From: Oscillospiraceae bacterium
GTDB lineage: Bacteria; Bacillota; Clostridia; Oscillospirales; Ruminococcaceae
Direction of reading: 5' to 3'
Assembly (NCBI GenBank): GCA_022800935.1
Contig: JAAWRH010000001.1
Span: 62,001-126,000 of the forward strand
Length of the DNA: 64,000 nt
Of this stretch, positions 34,887 through 43,548 are shown piece by piece. The notes beneath the pieces were generated by a model. That model worked only from the letters and a program-made list of their open reading frames with translations. It ran no database searches and was not told where the DNA came from. A program made the position numbers and the translations under genes. The stretch's first letter is position 1. Every line of letters begins with the position of its first letter.

Positions 34887-36065
34887 ATGAAAAAATTACT
34901 GACAGCCTTACTCTGCGCAGGGCTGCTTTTCTCCGGACTTCCCGGATGCACAGCCCCCCAAAGCAGTTCCAGTTCCTCCTCTATTTCTACAGAAAGCGCC
35001 TTCCCTCCCCCAGCTTTCTCTTCCGAAGCTTCCTCCTCCGCTCCGGAAATTTCCTCGGTCCCGGAGCCGTCCAGCTCTGAACCGGAACCAGAGCCGGAAC
35101 CTCCGGAGCCTGTTGTCTTTCAATGGGAAACCGGTTTGCCGGAGGACCACGGCATAGATCCTTCCGCCCTGGAAACCCTCCACACCTCCCTTACAGGGAC
35201 CGGTATATATGCGGTCCTCACGGTTCGGGATGGGGTGATTGTGGACGAGTACTACCAGGACGGCTACAGTCAGGAAAGCATTTTCCCTCTTCACTCCTGC
35301 TCCAAAAGCTTTACCAGCACCCTGATCGGTCTGGCCCTGGAGGAGGGTCTGATTGACAGCCTGGACGCCTCCATCGAAACCTGGTTTCCCCAACTGGCCG
35401 GTGAACCCAAGGGGCAGATCACCATCCGGGACCTGCTGATGCACAAGTCCGGTCTGGAGTGGCACGAATGGGACGGCGACTCCTTCTTTGCGCTGAACCG
35501 CTCGGAAAACTGGGTGGATTACGTGCTGTCCCAGCCCCTTTTCTATGAGCCGGGCACCGTCTTTTCCTACACCACCGGGGGAACCCATCTGCTGGCCGCC
35601 ATCCTGGAACAGGCGGCGGAGGGCGGCATGCTGAAATACGCCGAGGAAAAGCTTTTCACCCCCCTGGGGATGGAAAGCGTCCAATGGGGGACCGACCCCC
35701 AGGGCATTCTGGACGGAGGCAACGGCATCCGGATGACCGCCAGGGACGCCGCCAGATTCGGGCAGCTCTTTCTGAACAACGGCCTTTGGGAGGGGGAGCG
35801 GCTGGTGCCGGAGGACTGGATTGCCCAGGCCACAACCATACATGAACAGCGGTATGGTGGAGGCGGCTCCTATGGATACCAGTGGTGGATACGCTCCTTT
35901 GGACAGCAGGGATACGATTCCTTTTTTGCCATGGGGGCCTTTGGGCAGTTTATCTTTGTGGTTCCGGAGCTTTCCCTGGTGACGGTAATCGCCGCCAACA
36001 CCTCCCAGTTTGCGCCCTATCCCTATTTTGAAACGATTCTGAACGCCTGCCAGGCAGAGTATTGA
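34887..36065 (+). CDS. Lipoprotein serine hydrolase (class C beta-lactamase/PBP-like fold)
   Basis: 392 residues. The signal peptide ends in the lipobox LPGC (C21), followed by a Ser/Pro/Glu-rich linker of about 55 residues, so the enzyme is tethered outside the membrane. The catalytic SxxK is SCSK within LHSCSKSFTS; the second-motif Tyr lies in FSYTTGG; the third motif is degenerate near GAFGQFIFV. Relatives act as carboxypeptidases, esterases or D-amino-acid peptidases as often as beta-lactamases, so drug hydrolysis should not be assumed. It follows the aldo/keto reductase by 43 bases. Confidence 0.88.
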   Translation: MKKLLTALLCAGLLFSGLPGCTAPQSSSSSSSISTESAFPPPAFSSEASSSAPEISSVPEPSSSEPEPEPEPPEPVVFQWETGLPEDHGIDPSALETLHTSLTGTGIYAVLTVRDGVIVDEYYQDGYSQESIFPLHSCSKSFTSTLIGLALEEGLIDSLDASIETWFPQLAGEPKGQITIRDLLMHKSGLEWHEWDGDSFFALNRSENWVDYVLSQPLFYEPGTVFSYTTGGTHLLAAILEQAAEGGMLKYAEEKLFTPLGMESVQWGTDPQGILDGGNGIRMTARDAARFGQLFLNNGLWEGERLVPEDWIAQATTIHEQRYGGGGSYGYQWWIRSFGQQGYDSFFAMGAFGQFIFVVPELSLVTVIAANTSQFAPYPYFETILNACQAEY

Positions 36066-36070
36066 TTTTC

Positions 36071-36108
36071 CCGCTCCGTGCATAATGGATGCACGGGGCG
36101 GATTTTTA
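36071..36108 (+). terminator. Terminator after the serine hydrolase gene
   Basis: CCGCTCCGTGCAT (36071-36083) pairs with ATGCACGGGGCGG (36089-36101), one wobble, followed by ATTTTT. Confidence 0.8.
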
Positions 36109-36167
36109 TCTCCGCGGTGTCAAGCTGTAAATTTTATGTGAATCTCCTCCCTTGCCGCGGAAACTTC

Positions 36168-36196
36168 TTGACAGTCCCTCTGATTCATCTTAAAAT
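36168..36196 (+). promoter_or_regulatory. Promoter of the xpaC-telA unit
   Basis: TTGACA (36168-36173), 17 bases, TAAAAT (36191-36196), 80 bases before the xpaC start. Confidence 0.7.
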
Positions 36197-36275
36197 GTAA
36201 GGTAGATATCTTTGGGGAGCTCCGCGCAGGAAAGGCGGCATCCCTTCAAATAAACAAGGCAGGTGTATTGGCACG

Positions 36276-37004
36276 ATGAAAAAAGAAAAGAAAAACCGTT
36301 CCCTCCAAATCCAGCCGGAGGAGACAAAGGTAAAGGTAATCCGCCCCTCCCCCATTCCCCTTTACGCGGTGGCCGCCTGCTGGGTTTTATACGCCCTCCT
36401 GTTTCCCCTCTCCCGTTTGACGGACTTTTTTATCGTCTCCTGTATCTCCCTGGCGGCGTTTTTCTCCTTCCGCAAAATCTTCCCCGGCAAAACGGAGGAG
36501 ATTGAACAGCCTGTGGAGCAGGAGGAAACCGGCGACGACGCCATGGACCGTGTGATTACAGAGGGAAGGGATTACCTCCGCCAGATACGGGAGGTAAACG
36601 ACGGCATTCCCGACCCGGTTCTCTCGGAAAAAATCTACCGTTTGGAGGACGTGACCCGGAAAATTTTCGACCACATCCTGCAAAACCCTGAAAAGATGCC
36701 CCAGATACGCAAATTCATGGGCTACTATCTCCCCACCACCTTAAAGCTGCTCCGGGCCTATGAGACCCTGGATAAGCAAGGGGTCAAGGGGGAAAACATC
36801 CGCTCCTCCATGCACGATGTGGAGATGATGATGGACACCATTATCGCCGCCTTTGAAAAGCAGCTGGACAATCTGTTCCAGGAAGAGGCGCTGGATATCT
36901 CTTCGGATATCTCAGTCATGGAAACCATGCTGGCCCAGGAGGGCCTGTCGGCGGACAGCTTTTCCACCGGCGATGAAACGAAATCTGCCCACAAACAGGC
37001 ATAA
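36276..37004 (+). CDS. xpaC: XpaC-like membrane protein
   Basis: 242 residues of the 5-bromo-4-chloroindolyl phosphate hydrolysis (XpaC) family. Basic N-terminus, two adjacent hydrophobic helices (PLYAVAACWVLYALLF and FFIVSCISLAAFFSF), an acidic spacer, then a helical domain with the characteristic YYLPTTLKLLRAYETLD stretch. XpaC is regularly paired with TelA, as here, and the pair is linked to envelope or toxic-anion stress; the biochemical role is unknown. The ribosome site is weak (GGCAGGTG). Confidence 0.88.
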   Translation: MKKEKKNRSLQIQPEETKVKVIRPSPIPLYAVAACWVLYALLFPLSRLTDFFIVSCISLAAFFSFRKIFPGKTEEIEQPVEQEETGDDAMDRVITEGRDYLRQIREVNDGIPDPVLSEKIYRLEDVTRKIFDHILQNPEKMPQIRKFMGYYLPTTLKLLRAYETLDKQGVKGENIRSSMHDVEMMMDTIIAAFEKQLDNLFQEEALDISSDISVMETMLAQEGLSADSFSTGDETKSAHKQA

Positions 37005-37140
37005 TCTGTCTATTAACGAATCGCCCCATAGGGGCATAGTCTTTGGCGCTGGCGGTTTCTCCGCCAGCGATAAAAAGAACCCCCACCCGCAAACAGGCGT
37101 AAACATAGTTTGACGAATCGCCCCCATAAGGGCAGAAAGT
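36985..37140 (+). repeat. Direct repeats and hairpin between xpaC and telA
   Basis: Two imperfect direct copies (about 36987-37037 and 37086-37136) share CAAACAGGC, then ACGAATCGCCCC, then ATA and GGGC. The first begins in the last xpaC codons. Between them is a perfect 9-bp hairpin, CGCTGGCGG (37047-37055) / CCGCCAGCG (37061-37069), without a T tract on the plus strand, so it is more likely an mRNA processing or stability element than a terminator. Confidence 0.65.
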
Positions 37141-37154
37141 TGGAGGAATGAAAC

Positions 37155-38306
37155 ATGTCGGAAGAAATCAAGCTCACCCTGGAGGAGCCCTCTGCTCCTT
37201 CCCTTACCCTCGACCCCTTCGGCAAGGAGGCTGAGGAGAAAAAGGAGGAAAAGCCCGCCCCTCCGGCGGAACTGGATGAAAGCGCTTTCTCCCCAGCGGA
37301 ACGGAAGATGATAGACGACTTCTCCCAGAAAATTGACATCACCAACGCTTCCATGATTCTGCAATACGGCGCGGGAGCCCAGCAGAAGATAGCCGGATTT
37401 TCCGAAAGCGCCCTCAAAAACGTCCAGACCAAGGACCTTGGTGAAATCGGCGAGGAGGTCGTAGGGCTTATCACCCAGCTCAAGAGCTTTGATGCCACAG
37501 AGGAGGACAGCAAGGGCATTTTCGGCATCTTCAAAAAGACCTCCAACCGCATCAACACCCTGAAAACAAGATACGACAAGGTGGAAAACAACGTCGATAA
37601 GATTGTCGATGTTCTGGAGGGACATAAGGTACAGCTTCTCAAGGATATCGCCATACTGGACAAAATGTATGAGATGAACATGACCTATTACAAGGAGCTT
37701 TCCATGTACATCCTTGCCGGAAAGAAAAAGCTCAACCAGGTCCGCGCCAACGACCTCCAGGAGAAGATTGCCAAGGCCAGGGCCAGCGGCCTCCCGGAGG
37801 ATGCCCAGGCCGCCAACGACCTGGCAGCCCTCTGCGAACGGTTTGAAAAGAAGCTCCACGACCTGGAGCTGACCCGCATGGTCTCCATCCAGATGGGCCC
37901 CCAGCTCCGGCTGGTGCAGAGCAACGACACCGTCATGGCGGAAAAGATTCAGTCCACCATTGTAAACACCATTCCCCTTTGGAAAAGCCAGATGGTTCTG
38001 GCCCTGGGCCTCACCCATTCCCAGCAGGCCATGGAGGCCCAGCGGGCTGTCACCGATATGACCAACGAGCTGCTGAAGAAAAACGCCGACACCCTTAAAA
38101 TGTCAACTATCGCCACCGCCAAGGAGGCGGAGCGGGGCATCGTGGACATCGAAACCCTGAAGTACACCAACCAGCAGTTGATCGACACCCTAGAGGAGGT
38201 CAACCGCATCCAAGCGGACGGGCGCGAAAAACGCCGCCAGGCCGAGACGGAGCTGCGCCAGATTGAGGGAGAGCTGCGGCAGAAGCTGTTGGACATCCGC
38301 GGCTAA
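37155..38306 (+). CDS. telA: TelA-family toxic anion resistance protein
   Basis: 383 residues, cytoplasmic and largely helical. After a disordered acidic N-terminus it shows TelA landmarks: the IFGIFKKTSNRI region, LDKMYEMNMTYYKELSMYILAGKKKL, and NDTVMAEKIQSTIVNTIPLWKSQMVLAL, with long coiled coil to the end. TelA members are named for tellurite resistance and also occur in TerD-like stress clusters; no ter genes are here. GGAGGAATGAAAC precedes the ATG. Cotranscribed with xpaC. Confidence 0.93.
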   Translation: MSEEIKLTLEEPSAPSLTLDPFGKEAEEKKEEKPAPPAELDESAFSPAERKMIDDFSQKIDITNASMILQYGAGAQQKIAGFSESALKNVQTKDLGEIGEEVVGLITQLKSFDATEEDSKGIFGIFKKTSNRINTLKTRYDKVENNVDKIVDVLEGHKVQLLKDIAILDKMYEMNMTYYKELSMYILAGKKKLNQVRANDLQEKIAKARASGLPEDAQAANDLAALCERFEKKLHDLELTRMVSIQMGPQLRLVQSNDTVMAEKIQSTIVNTIPLWKSQMVLALGLTHSQQAMEAQRAVTDMTNELLKKNADTLKMSTIATAKEAERGIVDIETLKYTNQQLIDTLEEVNRIQADGREKRRQAETELRQIEGELRQKLLDIRG

Positions 38307-38405
38307 GGTTGGATTAACAATTCTTTTTTAAATAATTGTTAGAGAAAATAGTAGGATTTTCCAATTTAGAGCTCCTAATCCTTCCCATGCAAAGGAGAAA
38401 TGCTC

Positions 38406-38990
38406 ATGGCAGAAAAAAAGCTGAAAAGGGTTTGGGATAAACAGGTCAAAATCGCCTTTGCCGTCGTAATCGCGGCAGTTGTCCTGGCGGTGCCGGTGGG
38501 CGTCACCGTGACCATGAACCGGATGTATAACCAGGTTTCCGCCGTATTCCAAAGCGGCGCGGAGGGCGACAATCTGTCCATCCAGAACGATTTATCAGCG
38601 CGGGCCGCTGCGGCGGTGAATCTGACTGCTGTGGCTAAGCGGTACCTGGACGGGGACGATGAGGCGATTCTCTCGGTTATCCAGGCCGCCAAGGCGCTGG
38701 AGGAGGCGGAGGGTCCTTCCGCCAAATTCGCCGCCAATGAGGAACTGGACGAAGCCTTCACCAAACTATATGAGGCTTTGGAGTGGCTGGCGCTGACCGA
38801 AAAGGACAGCCAATACCGGGAAGCGCTGCAAGCGGAAATGAAGTCCCGCAGCGTCACCATCTCCAACGACCCGTACAACCAATGCGCCGAAGAGTACAAC
38901 CAAAGGTTGGACGGCTTCCCGGCGAACCTGCTGGGCAAGGCCCTCGGCCTGAAAAGGGCGGAGCTGTTCGTGGCTCCGGCAAACAGTTGA
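38406..38990 (+). CDS. LemA-like membrane protein
   Basis: 194 residues. One N-terminal helix (IAFAVVIAAVVLAVPVGV), then a helical bundle ending in YNQRLDGFPANLL followed by GLKRAELF, close to the LemA family C-terminus. LemA proteins are anchored with a coiled-coil domain outside or inside; function unclear. The second ATG is chosen because AAGGAG lies 8 bases upstream of it but only 2 bases before the first. Third gene of an envelope-stress-like run after xpaC and telA. An AT-rich hairpin, AACAATT/AATTGTT (38316-38340), precedes it. Confidence 0.78.
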   Translation: MAEKKLKRVWDKQVKIAFAVVIAAVVLAVPVGVTVTMNRMYNQVSAVFQSGAEGDNLSIQNDLSARAAAAVNLTAVAKRYLDGDDEAILSVIQAAKALEEAEGPSAKFAANEELDEAFTKLYEALEWLALTEKDSQYREALQAEMKSRSVTISNDPYNQCAEEYNQRLDGFPANLLGKALGLKRAELFVAPANS

Positions 38991-39004
38991 TAGGAAGTGG
39001 TTTC

Positions 39005-39574
39005 ATGTCCATGTCCCAGGATAAGTTATACACCCTGGCGGATATACTGGAATGGGATGAAGGCGAGCGGGCCGAGGTGATTGACGGCAGCCTCTACATG
39101 ATGGCCACCCCCTCCCGGATTCATCAGAAAATCAGCGGTGAGCTGTTCGGTCAGCTTCGAGAATATCTGAGGGGAAAGCAGTGTGAGGTCTACGCCGCCC
39201 CCTTTGCCGTCAGGCTGTTTGAGGGGGCAGAGGATTCTCCGGAGAATGTGTACACCATGGTGGAGCCGGACATTTCCGTGATATGCAGTCCGGAAAAGCT
39301 GGACGATATGGGCTGCAAGGGTGCTCCTGACCTTATCATTGAAATCCTCTCCCCCTCCACCCGGCGGCATGACCGCTTGACCAAGTTCAACCTCTACCAG
39401 CGGGCAGGAGTGCGGGAATACTGGATTGTCGATCCCTCCGACCGGTCTGTGCAGTCATTTTTGCTGGAAAATAACGCTTATATTGCGCGGGATTTTGCTG
39501 TGAATGATGATAAGATAACGGTCAATGTCTTACAGGATTGTGTGATTGATTTAGCCCCGGTTTTTGCCCGATAA
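39005..39574 (+). CDS. Uma2/DUF820 PD-(D/E)XK nuclease-family protein
   Basis: 189 residues. Uma2 landmarks: YTLADILEWDEGERAEVIDGSLYMM, VEPDISVI (first acidic residue), and PDLIIEILSPSTRRHD (catalytic Glu and following basic residues), then NLYQRAGVREYWIVDPSD. The fold is that of restriction-type nucleases; the biological role of these proteins is not established. ATG 39005 follows AGGAAGTGG at 9-base spacing. It begins 15 bases after the LemA-like gene, so it may share that transcript. Confidence 0.9.
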   Translation: MSMSQDKLYTLADILEWDEGERAEVIDGSLYMMATPSRIHQKISGELFGQLREYLRGKQCEVYAAPFAVRLFEGAEDSPENVYTMVEPDISVICSPEKLDDMGCKGAPDLIIEILSPSTRRHDRLTKFNLYQRAGVREYWIVDPSDRSVQSFLLENNAYIARDFAVNDDKITVNVLQDCVIDLAPVFAR

Positions 39575-39586
39575 CTATTTATTTTT

Positions 39587-39622
39587 CAAGCCAGCTCTTC
39601 ATCAGGCTGGCTTGAAATTTCT
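39587..39622 (+). terminator. Hairpin after the Uma2 gene
   Basis: CAAGCCAGC (39587-39595) pairs with GCTGGCTTG (39606-39614), then AAATTTCT. The T tract is weak. Confidence 0.5.
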
Positions 39623-39625
39623 GTA

Positions 39626-39673
39626 TTGACATTATAGTATAAAATGATTATAATATAGTTAGAATATTACTAT
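39626..39673 (+). promoter_or_regulatory. Promoter and possible operator of the toxin-antitoxin pair
   Basis: TTGACA (39626-39631), 17 bases, TATAAT (39649-39654), followed by a short inverted repeat ATAGT/ACTAT (39655-39659, 39669-39673) over the expected start, a reasonable autoregulation site. Local sequence is much more AT-rich than its surroundings. Confidence 0.7.
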
Positions 39674-39697
39674 TAAAATCCAACTGGAGGTGCTGCT

Positions 39698-39985
39698 ATG
39701 AATATCCGCCCGTCAGCCGCTATCCGTCAAAACTACAATGAAATCGCTGAAATGTGCCGGAGTACAGAAGAGCCTGTTTTTCTCACCAAAAACGGCGAAG
39801 GCGATTTGGTTGTTATGGACATTGACACCTATAATAAACGGGAAAAAATGCTGAAGCTGAGAGAAGAACTCCTTGCCGTTGAGGAAGAAAGGCTTCATGG
39901 AAGCAAAGGTTATACCATAGATGAAGTTGCCGCTATGATGCGTAATGCAATTAAGGAGGCAGCAAATCATGGGAAAACAGAATGA
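39698..39985 (+). CDS. Phd/YefM-type antitoxin
   Basis: 95 residues. Opens IRPSAAIRQNYNEIAEMCRS and continues EPVFLTKNGEGDLVVMDIDTYNK, the typical Phd/YefM N-terminal DNA-binding fold; the C-terminal half is a helical toxin-binding tail. It overlaps the toxin gene by 17 bases, antitoxin first, as usual for type II modules. GGAGGTG precedes the ATG. Expected to repress its own promoter together with the toxin. Confidence 0.88.
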   Translation: MNIRPSAAIRQNYNEIAEMCRSTEEPVFLTKNGEGDLVVMDIDTYNKREKMLKLREELLAVEEERLHGSKGYTIDEVAAMMRNAIKEAANHGKTE

Positions 39986-40286
39986 TTATCAAGTTTCTAT
40001 CTCAGAAAAAGCAGCACAAATGCTCATATCTCAGGCTGCTTATTTGGCGCAAACCAATCTTGAGGCAGCGGAACGCCTTGTCGTTTCCTTTGAAACCGCG
40101 GCCAATTCTTTATCTACTATGCCCCAAAGATGCCCTTGGCTTACGGGGGGACATATTCCCCAAAACAAGTATCGTTTTTTGATATTTGAAAAGTATTACA
40201 TGCTCATTTTTCAGATCAGTAATAATATTGTCTATGCCGATTATGTAGTAGATGGGCGGCAAAATTTTGCTCGATTCATTTACTAA
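39969..40286 (+). CDS. RelE/ParE-type toxin
   Basis: 105 residues. Compact RelE/ParE fold: helical ISEKAAQMLISQAAYLAQTNLEAAERLVVSFE, then TMPQRCPWL, KYRFLIFEKYYMLIFQI and a C-terminal YVVDGRQNFARF with the conserved Arg region. Whether it cuts ribosome-bound mRNA (RelE) or poisons gyrase (ParE) cannot be told. ATG 39969 is 9 bases after AAGGAGG, inside the antitoxin reading frame. The module is AT-rich and may be transferred. Confidence 0.88.
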   Translation: MGKQNDYQVSISEKAAQMLISQAAYLAQTNLEAAERLVVSFETAANSLSTMPQRCPWLTGGHIPQNKYRFLIFEKYYMLIFQISNNIVYADYVVDGRQNFARFIY

Positions 40287-40296
40287 TCTCCAGTAA

Positions 40297-40336
40297 TCAA
40301 AAAGCACGCCTGAAATTTTCAGACGTGCTTTTTGAT
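40297..40336. terminator. Bidirectional terminator between toxin and DUF2087 genes
   Basis: An almost perfect palindrome, TCAAAAAGCACG through CGTGCTTTTTGA, with arms 40298-40315 and 40317-40334 and T runs on both strands. It directly abuts the DUF2087 stop codon. Confidence 0.85.
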
Positions 40337-40618
40337 TTATATTTCTTCGTGCACCGGCTGTGGCTCTTCCAGCCAATAGCGGCTCCCATTCGGGTTCCGG
40401 CCCAGGAACCGGTAATCGTACAGCTCCCGCCTTAGGGTTGCCGGGTCGCCGAAGGTGTGCCACTGGTTCAGCAAGGCGTTTACCTCTTTCTCGGTATACT
40501 CCCTCCCGGCCTCGAATTTCTCCGCAAGGTAAAACAGGGCCTCCACTTTCATTTTTCGCTTGGCCGGGAATGCCTTTAGCTGGCCTTCTTCGTTTAGAAA
40601 ATTTTTCAGAGAGGTCAT
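40337..40618 (-). CDS. DUF2087 domain protein
   Basis: 93 residues, a single DUF2087 domain: LKAFPAKRKMKVEALFYLAEKFEAG, then YTEKEVNALLNQWHTFGDPATLRREL and YRFLGRNPNGSRYW. Usually this domain is the C-terminal part of transcription regulators or stands alone; it looks like a winged-helix nucleic-acid-binding fold. Its ATG overlaps the gatB stop by one base (TAATG), so it is translated with the amidotransferase genes. Role unknown. Confidence 0.88.
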   Translation of the reverse strand: MTSLKNFLNEEGQLKAFPAKRKMKVEALFYLAEKFEAGREYTEKEVNALLNQWHTFGDPATLRRELYDYRFLGRNPNGSRYWLEEPQPVHEEI

Positions 40619-42051
40619 TATTTTACGCCCTCTTCCATCATCTGTTTGAGCATCTGCTGCGCAGCCTTCGCGTCAGCCTTGCCCTTGGTAGCCCGCATAA
40701 CGGCCCCGATCATGGGCTGTATCGCCCTTTCCTTCCCGCCAAGGTAATCCGCCACATTGGCTGCGTTTTCACCTATCACCTTCCGGCATATCTCCAGCAG
40801 GTCGTCCTGCCCTACCCCCGCCATATCCTCGGCGGATATCAGCTCCGACGGGGCCTTCCCGGTGTCCATCATGGTCTCCAGCACCGTTTTTGCCTGATTC
40901 ATGCGGATTTTCCCCTCGTCCAGCAGCTTGACCAGGGCGTTTAGATTCTCCGGAGGAACGGCGGAAACAATGGCGCACCGCTCCTTTTCCTCGTCGGTGG
41001 GCATCCGCCGGAACATCTGCCCCACCATAAAGTTGGAGACGTTTTTGGGATTCTTCACCCCGTCCGCCGCCGCGTCAAAGTATTGGGCCACGGCCTGGTA
41101 TTTCACCAGCAGGGAGGCGTCCGCCGGGGCAATGCCCATCTCCGTGTATCGCTTCATGCGGCTGTCCGGCAGCTCCGGAAGCTGTCCCCGCAGCGCCTCT
41201 ACCTTTTCCGCGGGGGTGAAGATGGCCACCAGGTCCGGTTCCCGGAAGTAGCGGTAATCCTGGGCGTCCTCCTTGCCCCGCATACTCTCGGTGCAGCCGG
41301 ATTCCACGTCATAGCGCCTTGTCTCCTGGATGACCTCCTCCCCGCTGTCCAGCAGGTCGGCCTGGCGCTCGAACTCGTATTTCATCGCCCTTTCCATATA
41401 GGTGAAGGAGTTCATATTCTTAATCTCGCACCGGGTCCCGAATTTTTCGCTCCCCACTGGCCGCAGAGAGATGTTCACATCGCACCGCAGGGAACCCTCC
41501 TGCATCTTGCAGTCGGAAACGCCGATGTACTTCATGATAAGCTGTATCTTTTCCAGGTACTCCTTTGCCTCGTCGATGGAGCGGATGTCCGGCTCGGAGA
41601 CAATCTCGATAAGCGGCACCCCGCCCCGGTTGTAGTCCACATAGGTGTCCCCCCGCTCGTGGACCAGCTTGCCGGCGTCCTCCTCAATGTGGATGCGGGT
41701 CAGCCGGATTTTCCTCCCGTTGGAAAGCTCGATATAGCCTCCCTCACAGAGGGGCTTGTCAAACTGGGAAATCTGGTAGGCCTTGGGCAGGTCGGGATAC
41801 ACGTAATTTTTCCGGTCCATCCGGGCGTTTTCCGCTATCCGGCAGTGGGTGGCCAGGCCCGCCTTGATGGCGTACTCCACCACCCGCTCGTTGAGCTTGG
41901 GCAGGGTCCCCGGCAGGCCGATGCAGATAGGGCAGCAGTGGGTATTGGGCTCCCCGCCAAATGCCGTGGTACAGCCACAGAAAATTTTTGTTCTGGTGGA
42001 AAGCTCCACATGGGTTTCCAGCCCCGCAACCATCTCGTATTTTACCGCCAT
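40618..42051 (-). CDS. gatB: Asp/Glu-tRNA amidotransferase subunit B
   Basis: 477 residues, the usual length. Landmarks: GLETHVELSTRTKIFCGC (zinc-site cysteines with CCPIC), CIGLPGTLPKLN, VYPDLPKAYQISQFD, and a C-terminal YqeY-like tail that contacts tRNA (ANVADYLGGKERAIQPMIGAVMRATKGKA). The kinase subunit activates the side chain of mischarged Asp-tRNA(Asn) or Glu-tRNA(Gln). It overlaps gatA by one base. Confidence 0.97.
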   Translation of the reverse strand: MAVKYEMVAGLETHVELSTRTKIFCGCTTAFGGEPNTHCCPICIGLPGTLPKLNERVVEYAIKAGLATHCRIAENARMDRKNYVYPDLPKAYQISQFDKPLCEGGYIELSNGRKIRLTRIHIEEDAGKLVHERGDTYVDYNRGGVPLIEIVSEPDIRSIDEAKEYLEKIQLIMKYIGVSDCKMQEGSLRCDVNISLRPVGSEKFGTRCEIKNMNSFTYMERAMKYEFERQADLLDSGEEVIQETRRYDVESGCTESMRGKEDAQDYRYFREPDLVAIFTPAEKVEALRGQLPELPDSRMKRYTEMGIAPADASLLVKYQAVAQYFDAAADGVKNPKNVSNFMVGQMFRRMPTDEEKERCAIVSAVPPENLNALVKLLDEGKIRMNQAKTVLETMMDTGKAPSELISAEDMAGVGQDDLLEICRKVIGENAANVADYLGGKERAIQPMIGAVMRATKGKADAKAAQQMLKQMMEEGVK

Positions 42052-43532
42052 CAGAACTTCACCCCCATTTCAACCTTGGAAAAACACTCTGACAGATACT
42101 CGTCCCGCTGCTCAAAGGCATAGGCCGCGTTGAGAATTATCCCTTCCCGGAAGCTGTTCCCAATCAGCTGCATCCCGATGGGCAGCCCCTTCCCGTCCCT
42201 CCCGCAGGGAACGGAAACCCCCGGCAGCCCCGCGATGTTCACCGGCACTGTGCAGATATCGGTCAGATAGGTCTCCACCTGGTCCTGACCGGTAAAGCCC
42301 ACTGGGAAGGCGGTCATGGGGACGGTGGGGGCCAGTATGACATCGCACTGTTCAAAGGCGCTCTGGAAGGCTTTGACAATGGTCCCCCGCAGGTTCTGGG
42401 CCTTTTTGTAGTAGGCGTCGTAATAGCCGGAACTCAGCACATAGTTGCCCAGCATGATACGCCGCTTGACCTCCGCGCCAAAGCCCTCGCTGCGGGTCTT
42501 GCAGATCATCTCATTGATGTTTTTATAGTTTTCGGTGCGGTAGCCGTACCGGATGCCATCGTACCTCCCCAGGTTGGAGGTGGCCTCCGCGCAGGCCAGG
42601 ATATAGTAGACCGGCAGGGCGTACTTCAAAATTGGCAGCTCAAAGGAGACAATCTTCGCCCCCAGCTTTTCGTAGGTGCGCACCGCCTTTTCCAGGGCGG
42701 CGGCGACCTCCGGCTGCTTGATGCCGTCAAAGTATTCCTTTGCCACGCCAATCCGCAGTCCCTCTATCTCCCCGGTGAGAATGCCGGAAACAGCGGACTG
42801 CTTTCCCCGGCAGGTGGAATCCATGGGGTCGGGCAGGGAGATGGCGTCAAACACCGCCGCCGCATCCTCCACCGTGGCCGCAATGGGCCCGATCTGGTCC
42901 AGGCTGGAGGCATAGGCAATCAACCCATACCGGGAGACCGCCCCATAGGTGGGCTTTAACCCCACCACGCCGCAGAAGCTGGCGGGCTGGCGGATAGAGC
43001 CGCCGGTATCAGAGCCCAGGGCGTAGGCGGCCAGGTTCCCGGCCACCGCCGAGGCCCCGCCGCCGGAGCTTCCCCCGGCCACACGCTCCGTGTTGTGGGG
43101 GTTTTTGGACCCGCCAAAGCAAGAGTTTTCACTGGAGGAGCCCATGGCGAACTCGTCCATATTGGTTTTACCCAGCAGGACAGCGTTGTTTTTCTTCAAA
43201 AGCCCCCAGACACTGGCGTCGTAAATGGGGGTATATCCCTTGAGGATTTTTGAACAGCAGGTGGTTTCGATGCCGTCGGTGGAGATATTGTCCTTCAGGG
43301 TCATGGGGATGCCCTCCAGCGGGAGGAGCTTCTCCCCCGCGGCCAGCCTGGCGTCAACCCTTTCCGCCGTTTCCAGGGCGGCCAGCCGGGTCGTCAGAAT
43401 ATAGGCGTTGAGGGCGGGATTGTCCCGTTCTATCGCCTTCAGGTATTCCTCTGTCAGCTCCCGGCAGGAGAGCTCCTTTTGCTCCAACCTCCGCTGGAGG
43501 CTTCGGATCAATCCGGGTCTTTTCTGTTCCAT
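42051..43532 (-). CDS. gatA: Asp/Glu-tRNA amidotransferase subunit A
   Basis: 493 residues. Amidase signature family with the Ser-cisSer-Lys triad: Lys in PMTLKDNIS, GGSSGGGASAVA, and the nucleophile serine in GSDTGGSIRQPASFCG. It releases ammonia from glutamine, which is channelled to GatB. ATG 43532 follows a purine-rich site (AAGGGAG). It sits between gatC and gatB in the standard C-A-B order. Confidence 0.97.
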   Translation of the reverse strand: MEQKRPGLIRSLQRRLEQKELSCRELTEEYLKAIERDNPALNAYILTTRLAALETAERVDARLAAGEKLLPLEGIPMTLKDNISTDGIETTCCSKILKGYTPIYDASVWGLLKKNNAVLLGKTNMDEFAMGSSSENSCFGGSKNPHNTERVAGGSSGGGASAVAGNLAAYALGSDTGGSIRQPASFCGVVGLKPTYGAVSRYGLIAYASSLDQIGPIAATVEDAAAVFDAISLPDPMDSTCRGKQSAVSGILTGEIEGLRIGVAKEYFDGIKQPEVAAALEKAVRTYEKLGAKIVSFELPILKYALPVYYILACAEATSNLGRYDGIRYGYRTENYKNINEMICKTRSEGFGAEVKRRIMLGNYVLSSGYYDAYYKKAQNLRGTIVKAFQSAFEQCDVILAPTVPMTAFPVGFTGQDQVETYLTDICTVPVNIAGLPGVSVPCGRDGKGLPIGMQLIGNSFREGIILNAAYAFEQRDEYLSECFSKVEMGVKF

Positions 43533-43548
43533 TCCAATCAGCTCCCTT

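Noticed and set aside
34887-36065. Beta-lactamase resistance gene
   Set aside because: Only the SxxK and Tyr motifs are clear and the third motif is degenerate; the lipoprotein serine hydrolase family is mostly not beta-lactam resistance.
36985-37140. CRISPR-like repeat array
   Set aside because: Only two imperfect copies with a hairpin between them, no regular spacers and no cas genes.
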